Assembly: GCA_029974635.1 (NCBI GenBank)
Contig: JARKQY010000001.1
Location: forward strand, 1-61,432
Direction: 5' to 3'
Origin: Bacillota bacterium
GTDB lineage: Bacteria > Bacillota > UBA4882 > UBA8346
Length of the DNA stretch: 61,432 bases
The position numbers were made by a program, and so were the translations under genes. Below, piece after piece: positions 8,712-17,546 of the stretch. The notes under the pieces were generated by a model. That model saw nothing but the letters and a program-made list of their open reading frames with translations, did not search any database and was not told the origin of the DNA. Positions within the stretch are counted from its first letter, which is position 1, and each line of letters opens with the position of its first letter.

Positions 8712-9012
8712 TATTTTGGTAATTGATATGATTGCTGTTATTTTACTGCTGGGAATCGGGCTGTATACCCTGATTGTTTCCCGGAACTTGCTCAGGATGC
8801 TCATCGGTTTTGAAATCATGGCCAAAGGAGTAACTTTAGCCATTGTCAGCGCCGGCGCATATAACGGAAAGCTGGCTCTTAGCCAGACCCTTGCGGTTAC
8901 CGCCATCGTGGTTGAAGTGATATTTATTGCGGTAGCATTGGCAATCGTGATGCTGATACAACGGAAGAAAGGCTCCTTGGATGTGCGTAAAATAACTAAT
9001 CTTAAAGGCTGA
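8704..9012 (+). CDS. NuoK-like subunit (MrpC/MnhC type)
   Basis: A 102-residue protein with three membrane helices. The GLYTLIVSRNLLRMLIGFEIMAKG region and the later SQTLAVTAIVVEVIFIAVALAIV helix match NuoK, with both conserved membrane glutamates present (FEIM and VEVIF). The first gene of the cluster's J-K pair ends inside this gene. It belongs in the membrane arm beside the antiporter-like subunits and relays protons in the complex I model. Confidence 0.87.
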   Translation: MNNILVIDMIAVILLLGIGLYTLIVSRNLLRMLIGFEIMAKGVTLAIVSAGAYNGKLALSQTLAVTAIVVEVIFIAVALAIVMLIQRKKGSLDVRKITNLKG

Positions 9013-9063
9013 TTGTGTAATCCAAGACTTAAGTACGGCTTAAATGTTAAGGGGTGAAATCGA

Positions 9064-9396
9064 ATGGATGCCATTAAAATTCTTTTGTTTCCACCGGTGG
9101 CTTTCGCGCTTTTTCTATTCATCGGATTCCTATTATTGGGCCTTGGATCGTTGCTTGCCGGGAAGGTAAGCTCGGATAGTAGCGGCAAAAAAACACAATA
9201 TGCATGCGGTGAAGATATTCCCGCCCAAAGAGTACAGCCGAATTATGCGTTCTTTTTCCCATTTGCCCTATTTTTTACAATAATACATGTTACTGCGCTT
9301 ATTTTAGCCACTTTACCAGTGGGAAATATTGCTTTAATGGGGATACTATATATGGTCGGGGTAGTAATTTCATTATATGCCTTAGTCGTGAGGTGA
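9064..9396 (+). CDS. NuoA-like subunit
   Basis: A 110-residue protein with three hydrophobic helices. Between helices 1 and 2 is the signature loop with YACGEDIPAQRVQPNYAFFF; NuoA normally shows YECG and P-x8-R-F-x2-F here. This loop binds near the quinone chamber in complex I. NuoA homologues are routine in complex I but less usual beside true hydrogenase catalytic subunits. The gene sits between nuoK and the small-subunit gene, with AGGGGTGAAA as ribosome site. Confidence 0.87.
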   Translation: MDAIKILLFPPVAFALFLFIGFLLLGLGSLLAGKVSSDSSGKKTQYACGEDIPAQRVQPNYAFFFPFALFFTIIHVTALILATLPVGNIALMGILYMVGVVISLYALVVR

Positions 9397-9402
9397 ACAT
9401 AA

Positions 9403-9891
9403 ATGCTGGAAAAGGTTGTTAAGTGGGCTCGAGTCAAATCCCCCTGGGTTTTACATTTTAATACCGGTGCCTGTAACGCTTGCGATATCGAAATTTTGGC
9501 CGCTTTGGCCCCCCGGTTCGATTTGGAAAGATTCGGGGTGCAGCTTAAAGGAACGCCGCGGCATGCGGATGTTATTCTCTGTTCCGGACCGGTGACCCGG
9601 CAGATAAAAGACCGTTTGGTCCGTATTTATGAACAAATGCCCGAACCGAAATTTATTGTCGCCGTGGGAACCTGCGCCTGCTCGGGAGGCGTCTTTGATG
9701 GTTGTTATAATGTTGAAGGCGGCATTGATTCCACTATTCCGGTAGCCGCATATATTCCCGGGTGTCCGGCCCGTCCCGAGGCTATCATTGACGGGGTGGT
9801 CAAATTACTGGAGAAGATCGACCAGCCGGAAAAATTTCAGGAGCCGGAACAACCGGTGATGATAGGGGGGGCAAACCTGGATGGCCAATGA
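9403..9891 (+). CDS. Group 4 [NiFe] hydrogenase small subunit (NuoB/HycG/EchC-like)
   Basis: A 162-residue soluble subunit carrying the proximal [4Fe-4S] cluster next to the nickel-iron site. Ligand motifs are GACNACDIE (Cys24 and Cys27), VGTCACSGG in the middle and the late PGCPARPE. CxxC is the hydrogenase pattern; complex I NuoB has adjacent cysteines. Short length is normal for group 4. It starts six bases after nuoA and overlaps the NuoC-like gene by eleven bases. It passes electrons between the ferredoxin-like subunit (12503) and the large subunit (10344). Confidence 0.9.
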   Translation: MLEKVVKWARVKSPWVLHFNTGACNACDIEILAALAPRFDLERFGVQLKGTPRHADVILCSGPVTRQIKDRLVRIYEQMPEPKFIVAVGTCACSGGVFDGCYNVEGGIDSTIPVAAYIPGCPARPEAIIDGVVKLLEKIDQPEKFQEPEQPVMIGGANLDGQ

Positions 9892-10351
9892 GGAGATCAT
9901 CAAATCCCTGGAAGCAAAGCTTGCCGGGGCGGTTTATAATATAATTTCGCCGCGGGAACGGCGTATTTTTGCCGAAACTACGGTCCAAAAACTGGTAGAG
10001 GTCACCCGACTGCTGAAAGAATGGGGCATGATTAATGTCGGGGCTGTTACCGGCATGGATGGCGGCGACAAATTTGAGGTCATGTATCATTTTAATGATG
10101 CCCGGGGACTGCTTTTGAATCTCAAAGTGTTCATCCCCCGGGAGGACCCTAAAGTTCCAAGTGTAGTTTCCATATTCCCGGGCGCTTTTTTGTATGAATA
10201 CGAATTAATGGATTTATTGGGAATTAAGGTGGAAGGAACTCCGCCGGGCCGCCGCTATCCGTTGCCCGACAGTTGGCCGGAAGGTCAATACCCGTTGCGC
10301 AAGGATTGGAAAGGGTTGGCTACCGAGACAGAGGTGAAAATCGATGAGTGA
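9881..10351 (+). CDS. NuoC/HyfG-N/MbhK-like 30-kDa subunit
   Basis: A 156-residue protein of the complex I 30-kDa family. The signature is the run with VSIFPGAFLYEYELMDLLGIK, followed by PLPDSWPEGQYPLRKDW, matching the family pattern in which an FPxAxxxERExxDxxGI segment precedes a P-L-R-K ending. It holds no cofactor and supports docking of the large and small subunits. The gene overlaps both neighbours. It ends eight bases inside the large-subunit gene, so large-subunit translation is probably coupled to it. In E. coli HycE this domain is fused to the large subunit; here it is separate. Confidence 0.86.
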   Translation: MANEEIIKSLEAKLAGAVYNIISPRERRIFAETTVQKLVEVTRLLKEWGMINVGAVTGMDGGDKFEVMYHFNDARGLLLNLKVFIPREDPKVPSVVSIFPGAFLYEYELMDLLGIKVEGTPPGRRYPLPDSWPEGQYPLRKDWKGLATETEVKIDE

Positions 10352-11534
10352 GATTAAAATACCTATAGGGCCGCAACATCCGGCTCTGAAAGAACCGGAA
10401 AGTTTCAGTTTGACCCTTGAAGGTGAACGGATCATTGACGCCGAGGTGAAACTGGGCTATAACCACCGCGGGATTGAAAAGGCTTGTGAGAGCCGGAATT
10501 ACATTCAAGATATTTATTTAATTGAACGAATCTGCGGTATTTGCTCCCATTCCCATTCCACGTGCTTTGTGCAGGCGGTGGAGGAGATTGCCGGAGTTGA
10601 AATTTCAGCCCGGGCGCAGTTCATCCGGACCATTGTCGCCGAATTGGAAAGAATCCACAGCCATCTGCTATGGCTGGGAGTAGCCGGGCACGAAGTGGGA
10701 TTTGATACTTTGTTCATGTATGCCTGGCGTGACCGGGAGGCGGTATTGGATATTCTGGCGTTAATCTCCGGGAACCGGGTCAATTACGGCATTAATACCT
10801 TGGGCGGCGTCCGCCGGGATATCGATAAAGAGCAATCCCGGAAGATTCTAGAGATTATAAAGCAGTTAACCGAGCGTACCGAATACTATATCAAAGTCGC
10901 TACCAATGAACCGACTTTTAGCGGCAGGTTATCCGGAGTAGGCAAATTATCCACCGAAAAGGCCAAGGAGTTGGGCGCTGTTGGACCAACGGCCCGGGCT
11001 TCATCCATTGAACGGGATGTCCGGCGTGACGATCCTTATGGGGCATACGCCCAGATTCCTTTCAAAGTGATTACCGACAATCATGCCGATGTTTTGGGAC
11101 GGACCATTGTCCGTGTCTTTGAACTGCTGGAGAGTTATAAGATGCTGAAATACCTGGTCCAAAATATGCCGGAGGGCGCGTTGACCGTAAAAGTACCCCG
11201 CCGTATTCCGGCCGGTGAGGCCATCTCCCGTTATGAGGCTCCGCGTGGCGAAGATATTCATTACGTCCGGGCCAATGGCACCGAAATGCCGGAACGGGTC
11301 AAAGTCAGAGCTCCGACCCTGGCCAATTTGGCCGCAATCCGGGAGATGCTCCGGGGTGGTTTTCTGGCTGATTTCCCAATTGTCATTGCCGCAATCGATC
11401 CTTGTTTCTCCTGTACCGACCGTGCCATTCAACTGGTGAAGGATAATGGGGCAGAGACCGTGGATTGGCGCCAATTAAGAGATTATAGCATTGATTGGCA
11501 TAAAAAACGGGGGATTGACTTATCCCGGATATAA
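10344..11534 (+). CDS. Group 4 [NiFe] hydrogenase large (catalytic) subunit
   Basis: 396 residues, similar to NuoD but with both nickel-binding pairs kept: ERICGICSHSHS (Cys64, Cys67) and DPCFSCTDR near residues 352-360. Complex I NuoD lacks these, so this is a real hydrogenase. After DPCFSCTDR come 36 more residues with an RQLRDYSIDWHKK stretch. That mirrors E. coli HycE, where HycI cuts after the arginine of the same motif; a HycI gene ends this operon. The predicted reaction is proton reduction to H2 (or the reverse) with ferredoxin-derived electrons on the cytoplasmic face. Confidence 0.93.
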   Translation: MSEIKIPIGPQHPALKEPESFSLTLEGERIIDAEVKLGYNHRGIEKACESRNYIQDIYLIERICGICSHSHSTCFVQAVEEIAGVEISARAQFIRTIVAELERIHSHLLWLGVAGHEVGFDTLFMYAWRDREAVLDILALISGNRVNYGINTLGGVRRDIDKEQSRKILEIIKQLTERTEYYIKVATNEPTFSGRLSGVGKLSTEKAKELGAVGPTARASSIERDVRRDDPYGAYAQIPFKVITDNHADVLGRTIVRVFELLESYKMLKYLVQNMPEGALTVKVPRRIPAGEAISRYEAPRGEDIHYVRANGTEMPERVKVRAPTLANLAAIREMLRGGFLADFPIVIAAIDPCFSCTDRAIQLVKDNGAETVDWRQLRDYSIDWHKKRGIDLSRI

Positions 11535-11558
11535 GAAGAATATTCAGGCGGTGAAAAA

Positions 11559-12503
11559 ATGGAAATTGTATGGACGTTATTATATATGTTGGTTTTTCCG
11601 GGATTTCTCTTTTTAACCACTTATGGAATGATCTGCGAATGGGTGGATCGCAAATTGTACGCCCGGTTCCAAAGCCGGCTCGGCCCGCCGTGGTTTCAGC
11701 CGGAGGCGGATTTCATCAAATTGCTGTCCAAAGAGGAGATTATACCGGAAGCTGCCAACCCGGTGATGTTTCGGCTATTGCCTTTGTTTGCCCTGGCTTC
11801 GGTCTTGACCGCTTTTTTGTATTTACCAATATGGAATACCGCTGCCATTTATTCCTTTAGCGGCGATTTAATCGTGGTATTTTATTTACTCACCATCCCT
11901 ACCCTGACTTTTTTCCTGGCGGGGTGGCATTCCACCTCATTATTCGCGACCCTGGGTTCGGTCCGGAATGTAACCCAATTGTTCGCATATGAGGTACCGT
12001 TATTAATATCGTTACTGGGGCCCGCATTATTGTCCGGTTCCTGGTCCCTTAGCGAGATGAATCAATTTTTTGTGGAGCGCCCGATCCTGCTTCTGGTTAA
12101 TATTATCGGCTTTTTTGTGGCGTTGATAGCCGTTCAGGGCAAATTGGAGCGGGTGCCTTTTGATATTCCCGAGGCGGAAACGGAGATTGTGGCCGGGAGT
12201 TTTACGGAGTTCAGCGGCAAGCTGCTGGGAATTTTTCGTTTGGCCATTGACTTGGAATTGGTTGTTGCCGCCACTTTGATTTCCGTTGTTTTTCTGGGTG
12301 GTTCCTTTGGATTGCACCCGGTATTGGGTTTTATATTATTTATCGTGAAAACATTATTGATAGTTGCAATCTTAGCTCTTTTCAGGACCGTCATGGCCCG
12401 GATTCGAATCGAGCAAATGATGAAGTTCTGCTGGCGTTATCTGGCTCCCATTTCTTTGTTCCAATTATTGATTAATATTCTTGTGAAAGCGTGGTTTTTA
12501 TAA
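11559..12503 (+). CDS. NuoH/HyfC/MbhM-like membrane anchor subunit
   Basis: A 314-residue membrane protein with about eight helices. Characteristic segments are CEWVDRKLYARFQSRLGPPW near the N terminus, the FIKLLSKEEIIPE loop, and FDIPEAETEIVAGSFTEFSGK, a loop rich in conserved acids at the interface with the small and large subunits. The last part holds the TVMARIRIEQMMKFCWRYL helix typical of the family. It anchors the catalytic arm and joins it to the ion-pumping arm. It ends overlapping the ferredoxin subunit by one base (TAATG). Confidence 0.9.
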   Translation: MEIVWTLLYMLVFPGFLFLTTYGMICEWVDRKLYARFQSRLGPPWFQPEADFIKLLSKEEIIPEAANPVMFRLLPLFALASVLTAFLYLPIWNTAAIYSFSGDLIVVFYLLTIPTLTFFLAGWHSTSLFATLGSVRNVTQLFAYEVPLLISLLGPALLSGSWSLSEMNQFFVERPILLLVNIIGFFVALIAVQGKLERVPFDIPEAETEIVAGSFTEFSGKLLGIFRLAIDLELVVAATLISVVFLGGSFGLHPVLGFILFIVKTLLIVAILALFRTVMARIRIEQMMKFCWRYLAPISLFQLLINILVKAWFL

Positions 12504-12856
12504 TGAAATATCCCGGTAAAATATTGCCCGAGGTCCTTAAAACCGCAATGAAACCACCGGTAACCGTCAGATATCCCTATGAACGGACCGAAATTCCCGA
12601 AGGCTTCCGGGGAAAGATTCATTTTGATGCCAAATTATGCATTGGATGTAAAATGTGTATGCGGGATTGTCCGGCAAAAGCCGTTGAAATCGAGAAAATT
12701 GGTGAAGACAAGGTATTTAAGGCCACCTTCTATCTGGATCATTGTATCTATTGTGCTCAATGCGTCGATTCCTGTCCCAAAAAAGCCTTAGCCAGCACCC
12801 CTGAGTTTGAGTTGGCGCATTATCAACGGGACAAACTGGCAGATATCCAGAAATGA
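12503..12856 (+). CDS. Ferredoxin-type subunit with two [4Fe-4S] clusters (NuoI/HyfH/EchF-like)
   Basis: 117 residues; I use the ATG overlapping the previous stop, not an upstream GTG at 12491. Two cluster motifs are clear: CIGCKMCMRDCPAKA and CIYCAQCVDSCPKKA. This subunit takes electrons from reduced ferredoxin and passes them to the small subunit. No NuoE, F or G (NADH module) genes are present in the operon, so ferredoxin is the likely donor, as in Ech, Mbh and Fpo-type complexes. The stop overlaps the hycI start by four bases. Confidence 0.92.
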   Translation: MKYPGKILPEVLKTAMKPPVTVRYPYERTEIPEGFRGKIHFDAKLCIGCKMCMRDCPAKAVEIEKIGEDKVFKATFYLDHCIYCAQCVDSCPKKALASTPEFELAHYQRDKLADIQK

Positions 12857-13353
12857 ACGAAGCCGTTAATAATGTTATTTCAAATATCAAAAGTGGTGTC
12901 AAGATTGTTTTTTTAGGGGTTGGTTCCCCGTTACGGGCTGACGATTCAGTTGGCCTTTATATTGTAGAGCAATTAGAGCAAGCTTTAAAGACGGATGCTA
13001 CCAAGGAGTTCCGTTTTTATCTCGGGGAATCGGCGCCGGAGAATTTTACCGGGGAGATTCGGAGTTTCCGCCCAACTCACTTAATGATTTTTGACGCTGC
13101 TGATCTGGGGGAGGTGCCGGGGACCTTTGCGGTTATTCCCCGGGAAAAGATCGGCGGGACCAGTTTTTCCACTCATGTGCTGCCGCTGAAGATGCTCGCG
13201 GATTATCTGGTAATGGCCACCGGCTGTACGGTATCAGTTATCGGAATCCAGCCGCAAAATCTGGAGTTCGGCGAACCATTATCCCCGGGGGTTGAGGCCA
13301 AGGCCGCTGAATTTGTTGCAAAAACAAGTACGATATGGAACCAGAGAACCTAA
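12853..13353 (+). CDS. hycI: Hydrogenase maturation endopeptidase, HycI type
   Basis: A 166-residue member of the HybD/HycI aspartic-type peptidase family that removes the C-terminal tail from the hydrogenase large subunit after nickel insertion. GVGSPLRADDSVG near residue 22 holds the first nickel-sensing acid, IFDAADLGEVPG a second acid, and FSTHVLPL the conserved histidine. Its substrate is presumably the product of 10344, whose tail looks like that of HycE. It is the last gene of the operon, and its stop codon lies in the loop of a terminator. Other hyp maturation genes are not in this window. Confidence 0.9.
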   Translation: MNEAVNNVISNIKSGVKIVFLGVGSPLRADDSVGLYIVEQLEQALKTDATKEFRFYLGESAPENFTGEIRSFRPTHLMIFDAADLGEVPGTFAVIPREKIGGTSFSTHVLPLKMLADYLVMATGCTVSVIGIQPQNLEFGEPLSPGVEAKAAEFVAKTSTIWNQRT

Positions 13354-13372
13354 TAAGTTGTCTGGTTTTTTT
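13339..13372 (+). terminator. Terminator of the hydrogenase operon
   Basis: AACCAGA (13339-13345) pairs with TCTGGTT (13361-13367), followed by a T run. The hycI stop codon lies in the loop. Confidence 0.8.
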
Positions 13373-13818
13373 CACCCTGCTTTTTATTACCCCTTTTCTT
13401 CCGTAATACATATTCCATATATTAAAACTATAAAATAGGTTCTGTCAGAGACAAGTATTGATATGCGCCACATAGAGTGAGCTTAATCAATATTATCAAT
13501 CATTCTGAACAAGACCATAATCTGGCAAACACGGGTAATAATACTGCCCTGCTTTGAAGCAATTTTTGTTGATTTTAGGCGCTTCGTGGTTTACAATTAG
13601 TCATGCAACGTTATCTGACAAAATGTTTCAGCTATCGCATCGAACCAAACCCAATGAATCATATCATCTTTTAAAGCGACTTACGTTCCGGGAAGATTGG
13701 AAGCTATTCCAAAAGTTACTGAAAGGATTTCAGGCCAATTATCGCTAAAATTTAGTTATGCGGTAACAGATCGTCATTACTTGGGTGATTTTGAATATTC
13801 TTCGCAGTGGGGGCGGAT
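13373..13818. other. Intergenic stretch between hydrogenase and glucan genes
   Basis: An AT-rich region without a supported gene. A 64-codon frame (13554-13748) starts with TTG, has no ribosome site and no recognisable similarity, so I leave it out. The maltosyltransferase-like gene must have its promoter here, but I see no clear -35/-10 pair. Confidence 0.5.
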
Positions 13819-15858
13819 ATGAAAAATCTTAAATTTATCATGAGTCAATTAGCGCAACATCAGGGAAGCGATGATCAGTCCTTTTTTATTCCGGAAGCAT
13901 GGAATACCGTTCAATTTCAAGAATTCACCCGTGATAATAACCGTCCGGGTGAAATTAAAGTTAATCCCTATGATTATATCCGGTTTTGTATTGAAAACTA
14001 TGTTTTGAACTCACCAACCATCAAGAATAACCAATGGGTATTCAATGTGGCCGGAAAAGAGAAAAAACCGGTTCAAAACGGATTAACCAAAAATCGGTTA
14101 ACCGGAAATATTGTATACAGTATGCTGCCCCGGATGTTTACTGCTTGGGACCATTACCAAAAAGGTGCAATTTGTTCCGGAACCTTTTTGAAAGCAATTT
14201 GTATGCTGCCCTATTTGCGCAAGTTGCGGGTCGATGTAATCTACTTGCTTCCCGTTTTTGAATACAGCAATAAGTATAAAAAAGGGGAGATAGGCAGTCC
14301 TTATGCCATTAAAAATATCTACAAGCTTGATGCCAACCTTCATGATGACTTGCTGGGCGGAAATGCCGCCGAGATGATTGAGATGGAATTCAAGGCATTT
14401 GTTGAGGCGTGCCATGCTCTGGGAATGAAAGTCATGGTAGATTTTGTATTCCGGACTGTCTCCCGGGACAATGACCTGGTGGTGGATCATCCGGACTGGT
14501 TCTACTGGATTGATCTTAAGTATAATGAGACTTTTGCTCCCCCTACGGTGGAGGTTGAAGGTAGTCATACTTTGCGAAAAGATCAGACTTTAAAAAGCCT
14601 TTACACTGCTAAAAATATTGCACAATATTTAGCTTGTTTTACGGTTCCGCCTTCCCAAACAGATCCGGCCCGTTGGCAAAGAATAGTGGCTGAAAGCCGG
14701 AAAGGCAAGAATATTCTCGATTTAATTGAAAAAGAATTTAAAGTGACGACCGCACCCGGGTTTTCTGATGTTATCAACGATCCGCAACCACCATGGACGG
14801 ATGTTACGTATTTAAAATTTTATGCCGACCCGGATAAACGGGTCCGCAAGTTTTTGGCAAAAGATCAACCTCCTTATATTATGCAGGATGGGGCCAGTCT
14901 GAATCTTTATCATGGCGAGCGAAAAAATGGAGAGTTGTGGGAGTATGTGGCCAATGTGATTCCTTTTTATCAACAAAACTATGGTATCGATGGCGCCCGA
15001 ATCGATATGGGGCATGCATTACCGGTTGATTTAAACCGGGAGATCATCAGCCGCAGCAAGCAGAATAATTCCGAATTCATTTTATGGTCGGAAGAGTTTA
15101 ACACCGCTAAATCAAAAGCGGCCCGGCGCGATGGCTTTGATTTTATCAGCGGTTTTAGTTGGGGAATATATAAAGAACTTCAGAAACCAGATTTCAATAA
15201 AATTCTATTTGAGAACACCTTGATGAAATCAGCTCTACCAATTACCGCTGCATTGGAGACACCTGATACGCCAAGGTTAGCCTGGGCTTACAAGGATAAA
15301 CGCAATATCGAACAGTTGGTGATCGTAAACTGTTTCCTCCCCAATGCCGTCGTTTTCATGAATAACGGGTTGGAGGTTATGGAGGTGCAGCCCATGAATT
15401 TGGGGCTGGATAATACGGAGGCCGGCTGTTTCGTTCTGGATAAAACCGATCCTTGCTACGGTAAGCTGGCGTTTTTTGATCATTTCTGCATCCACTGGGG
15501 GAACCCGGATCGGGAATGGATGCAGAGTTTACTCACGGATATCCTGGGTCTCCGGCAACGTTATGCTGATCTAATCGCGGACCCAAAAAGTTTTTATTAC
15601 CGCTCCAAGCTTACAGAGATCAGTCTGATATGCTTTTACCGTCACCAAACGAAACAAGGATTATTTGTACTGGCCAATCGCAATTTTGAGAAGGCGGCCG
15701 AGGTGAAGTATAGTTCCTTATTACCCGGCGGGATGAGAAAAAGAGGCCGTTCCATCCGGATTGCATATGAGAACGGCAGCTGCGGCAACCGGCAATCTTT
15801 AATCGATGAAACAAAAGTACTGGCTCCGGGGGAGACTATAATTGGTTTGTTGGAGTAA
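13819..15858 (+). CDS. GH13 alpha-amylase-family protein, maltosyltransferase-like
   Basis: About 679 residues; the ATG at 13819 sits behind GGGGGCGG, and a GTG at 13807 is a possible alternative. GH13 catalytic regions can be placed: VDFVFRTVSRDNDLV (region I, lacking the usual Asn-His), GARIDMGHALP (nucleophile Asp), ILWSEEF (acid/base Glu) and LETPDTPRLAW (region IV Asp). The DFxxRTxxRDxD and HPDWFYWI segments recall the Thermotoga maltosyltransferase rather than a hydrolysing amylase. No signal peptide is seen, so it should act in the cytoplasm, transferring maltosyl or similar units between alpha-glucans. The adjacent phosphorylase supports storage-glucan metabolism. Confidence 0.75.
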   Translation: MKNLKFIMSQLAQHQGSDDQSFFIPEAWNTVQFQEFTRDNNRPGEIKVNPYDYIRFCIENYVLNSPTIKNNQWVFNVAGKEKKPVQNGLTKNRLTGNIVYSMLPRMFTAWDHYQKGAICSGTFLKAICMLPYLRKLRVDVIYLLPVFEYSNKYKKGEIGSPYAIKNIYKLDANLHDDLLGGNAAEMIEMEFKAFVEACHALGMKVMVDFVFRTVSRDNDLVVDHPDWFYWIDLKYNETFAPPTVEVEGSHTLRKDQTLKSLYTAKNIAQYLACFTVPPSQTDPARWQRIVAESRKGKNILDLIEKEFKVTTAPGFSDVINDPQPPWTDVTYLKFYADPDKRVRKFLAKDQPPYIMQDGASLNLYHGERKNGELWEYVANVIPFYQQNYGIDGARIDMGHALPVDLNREIISRSKQNNSEFILWSEEFNTAKSKAARRDGFDFISGFSWGIYKELQKPDFNKILFENTLMKSALPITAALETPDTPRLAWAYKDKRNIEQLVIVNCFLPNAVVFMNNGLEVMEVQPMNLGLDNTEAGCFVLDKTDPCYGKLAFFDHFCIHWGNPDREWMQSLLTDILGLRQRYADLIADPKSFYYRSKLTEISLICFYRHQTKQGLFVLANRNFEKAAEVKYSSLLPGGMRKRGRSIRIAYENGSCGNRQSLIDETKVLAPGETIIGLLE

Positions 15859-15900
15859 AAACGATGATTTCAAGTAAAAGAAATGGAGGCCACGAAGGGA

Positions 15901-17529
15901 ATGGAAAAAAAGAGGGAGAAACAGCCCCCGGCAGCAAAGATGCCGTCAGTAGCCTACTTTTGCATGGAATTCGGCTTGCATGAAAATTTTAAAATTTATT
16001 CTGGCGGCTTGGGGATCTTGGCCGGCGATATTTTGAAAGCCGCCAAGGATGAGAACCTGCCGCTGGTTGGAGTAGGAATCTTGTGGCGACAGGGGTATAC
16101 TACCCAGTTAATCGGGGAAGACGGCAAACCGTATGATTGTTTCCCGGAGTATCGCTATGATTTTCTGGAAGATACCGGCGTTATTGTTAAAGTGAGAATT
16201 CGGGGCCGCCAGGTGCAGTGTAAGGTCTGGAAATGTACCGAGTATGATAATGTACCGTTATATTTGTTGGATACCAACCTGCCGGAGAACAACGACTCCT
16301 TGATTACCGGTCAATTATACGGCTGGTTCGGGGAGGAGCGCATCGCCCAAGAGATGATCTTAGGTATTGGCGGAGTGCGGGCGCTAAAGGCACTGGGAAT
16401 CAAGGTGGATGTTTATCACTTTAATGACAGCCATCCGGTAATCGCCGGTCTGGAACTGATACGGGAAGGTATGGACGAGGACGGCCTTTCTTTTGAAACG
16501 GCGTGGCAAAAGGTAAGGGAACGGATCGTATTCACTACCCACACGCCGGTCATAGCCGGAAATGAAGTTCATGAACACGAGCTTTTAAAATATATGGGCG
16601 CTAATAACGGTTTAACTTACGGGCAGATGTTGAAACTGGGCGGAGAACCCTTCAGCATGACCGTCGCCGGGTTGCGGCTCTCGAAAAAGGCTAATGCCGT
16701 AGCTGAGCTGCACGGAGTAACTGCCCGGAAAATGTGGCGTGAGGTTACCGGAGCCTCCGAGATCATTGCCATAACCAACGGAGTACACAATGGAACCTGG
16801 CAGGATTCCCGGATGATAAAAGCGTATGCCAAGAATGACGACCTATGGGCGCCGCATCTGGAAGCCAAACGGGAGATGATTGCCGAGGTATTAAGACGCA
16901 CCGGGGTAAAACTGGAAGAAAATGTTCTCACTTTCGGTTTTGCAAGACGGGCGGCTCCTTATAAGCGCGGTAATCTTATATTTGCTAAAAGAGAAGTAAT
17001 TGAGCCATTATTGAAAGGGAAGAAACTGCAGATCATCTTTTCAGGAAAGGCTCATCCCAATGATTTAACCGGGAAGGAGATCGTGGCCAACCTGTATAAA
17101 ATGACGGCGTTGTATCCCGAGAGCGTTATTTTTCTTCAGAATTACGATATGAAGATCGGTAAAATCCTCACCCGGGGATGCGATGTCTGGCTCAACAACC
17201 CAATCCGGCCCATGGAGGCCAGCGGCACCTCGGGCATGAAAGCCGCGATGAACGGTGTGCTGAACTTCAGCGTACTGGACGGCTGGTGGCCCGAAGGTTG
17301 TATTCACGGAGTTACCGGCTGGCAGATCGGAGACGGTTATGAAGGGAAAAATCAAGATAAAGTTGATGTTGAATCTTTATACAAGGTGCTGCAGGAAGAG
17401 GTTATGCCCATCTACTATAAGAATCGGACTAAATGGGTCCAAATGATGCGATCCAGCATCGAAATGTCACAGCAGAAATTTTCCGCCGCCCGGATGGTCC
17501 GGGAATACTACGAGCGGATGTACAGATAA
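15901..17529 (+). CDS. glgP: Alpha-glucan (glycogen/maltodextrin) phosphorylase, short GT35 form
   Basis: About 542 residues; ATG 15901 follows GGAGG and GAAGGGA. An in-frame ATG at 15883 lacks a ribosome site. It releases glucose 1-phosphate from alpha-1,4-glucans using pyridoxal phosphate. The N terminus has VAYFCMEFGLHENFKIYSGG, the core HFNDSHPV and FTTHTPVIAGNE, and the cofactor region EASGTSGMKAAMNG (PLP lysine near residue 445). It is shorter than the roughly 800-residue classic enzyme but typical of the alpha-glucan phosphorylase subfamily. It lies 43 bp after the maltosyltransferase-like gene and is probably in the same operon. Confidence 0.9.
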   Translation: MEKKREKQPPAAKMPSVAYFCMEFGLHENFKIYSGGLGILAGDILKAAKDENLPLVGVGILWRQGYTTQLIGEDGKPYDCFPEYRYDFLEDTGVIVKVRIRGRQVQCKVWKCTEYDNVPLYLLDTNLPENNDSLITGQLYGWFGEERIAQEMILGIGGVRALKALGIKVDVYHFNDSHPVIAGLELIREGMDEDGLSFETAWQKVRERIVFTTHTPVIAGNEVHEHELLKYMGANNGLTYGQMLKLGGEPFSMTVAGLRLSKKANAVAELHGVTARKMWREVTGASEIIAITNGVHNGTWQDSRMIKAYAKNDDLWAPHLEAKREMIAEVLRRTGVKLEENVLTFGFARRAAPYKRGNLIFAKREVIEPLLKGKKLQIIFSGKAHPNDLTGKEIVANLYKMTALYPESVIFLQNYDMKIGKILTRGCDVWLNNPIRPMEASGTSGMKAAMNGVLNFSVLDGWWPEGCIHGVTGWQIGDGYEGKNQDKVDVESLYKVLQEEVMPIYYKNRTKWVQMMRSSIEMSQQKFSAARMVREYYERMYR

Positions 17530-17546
17530 TTTGGCAGTTAAGCGTT

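Noticed and set aside
10344..11534. Complex I NuoD (quinone oxidoreductase) for the large subunit
   Set aside because: Both CxxC nickel-binding pairs and a HycE-like processed tail are present, and a hydrogenase protease gene follows.
13554..13748. 64-codon reading frame between hycI and the GH13 gene
   Set aside because: Weak TTG start without ribosome site and no recognisable domain.
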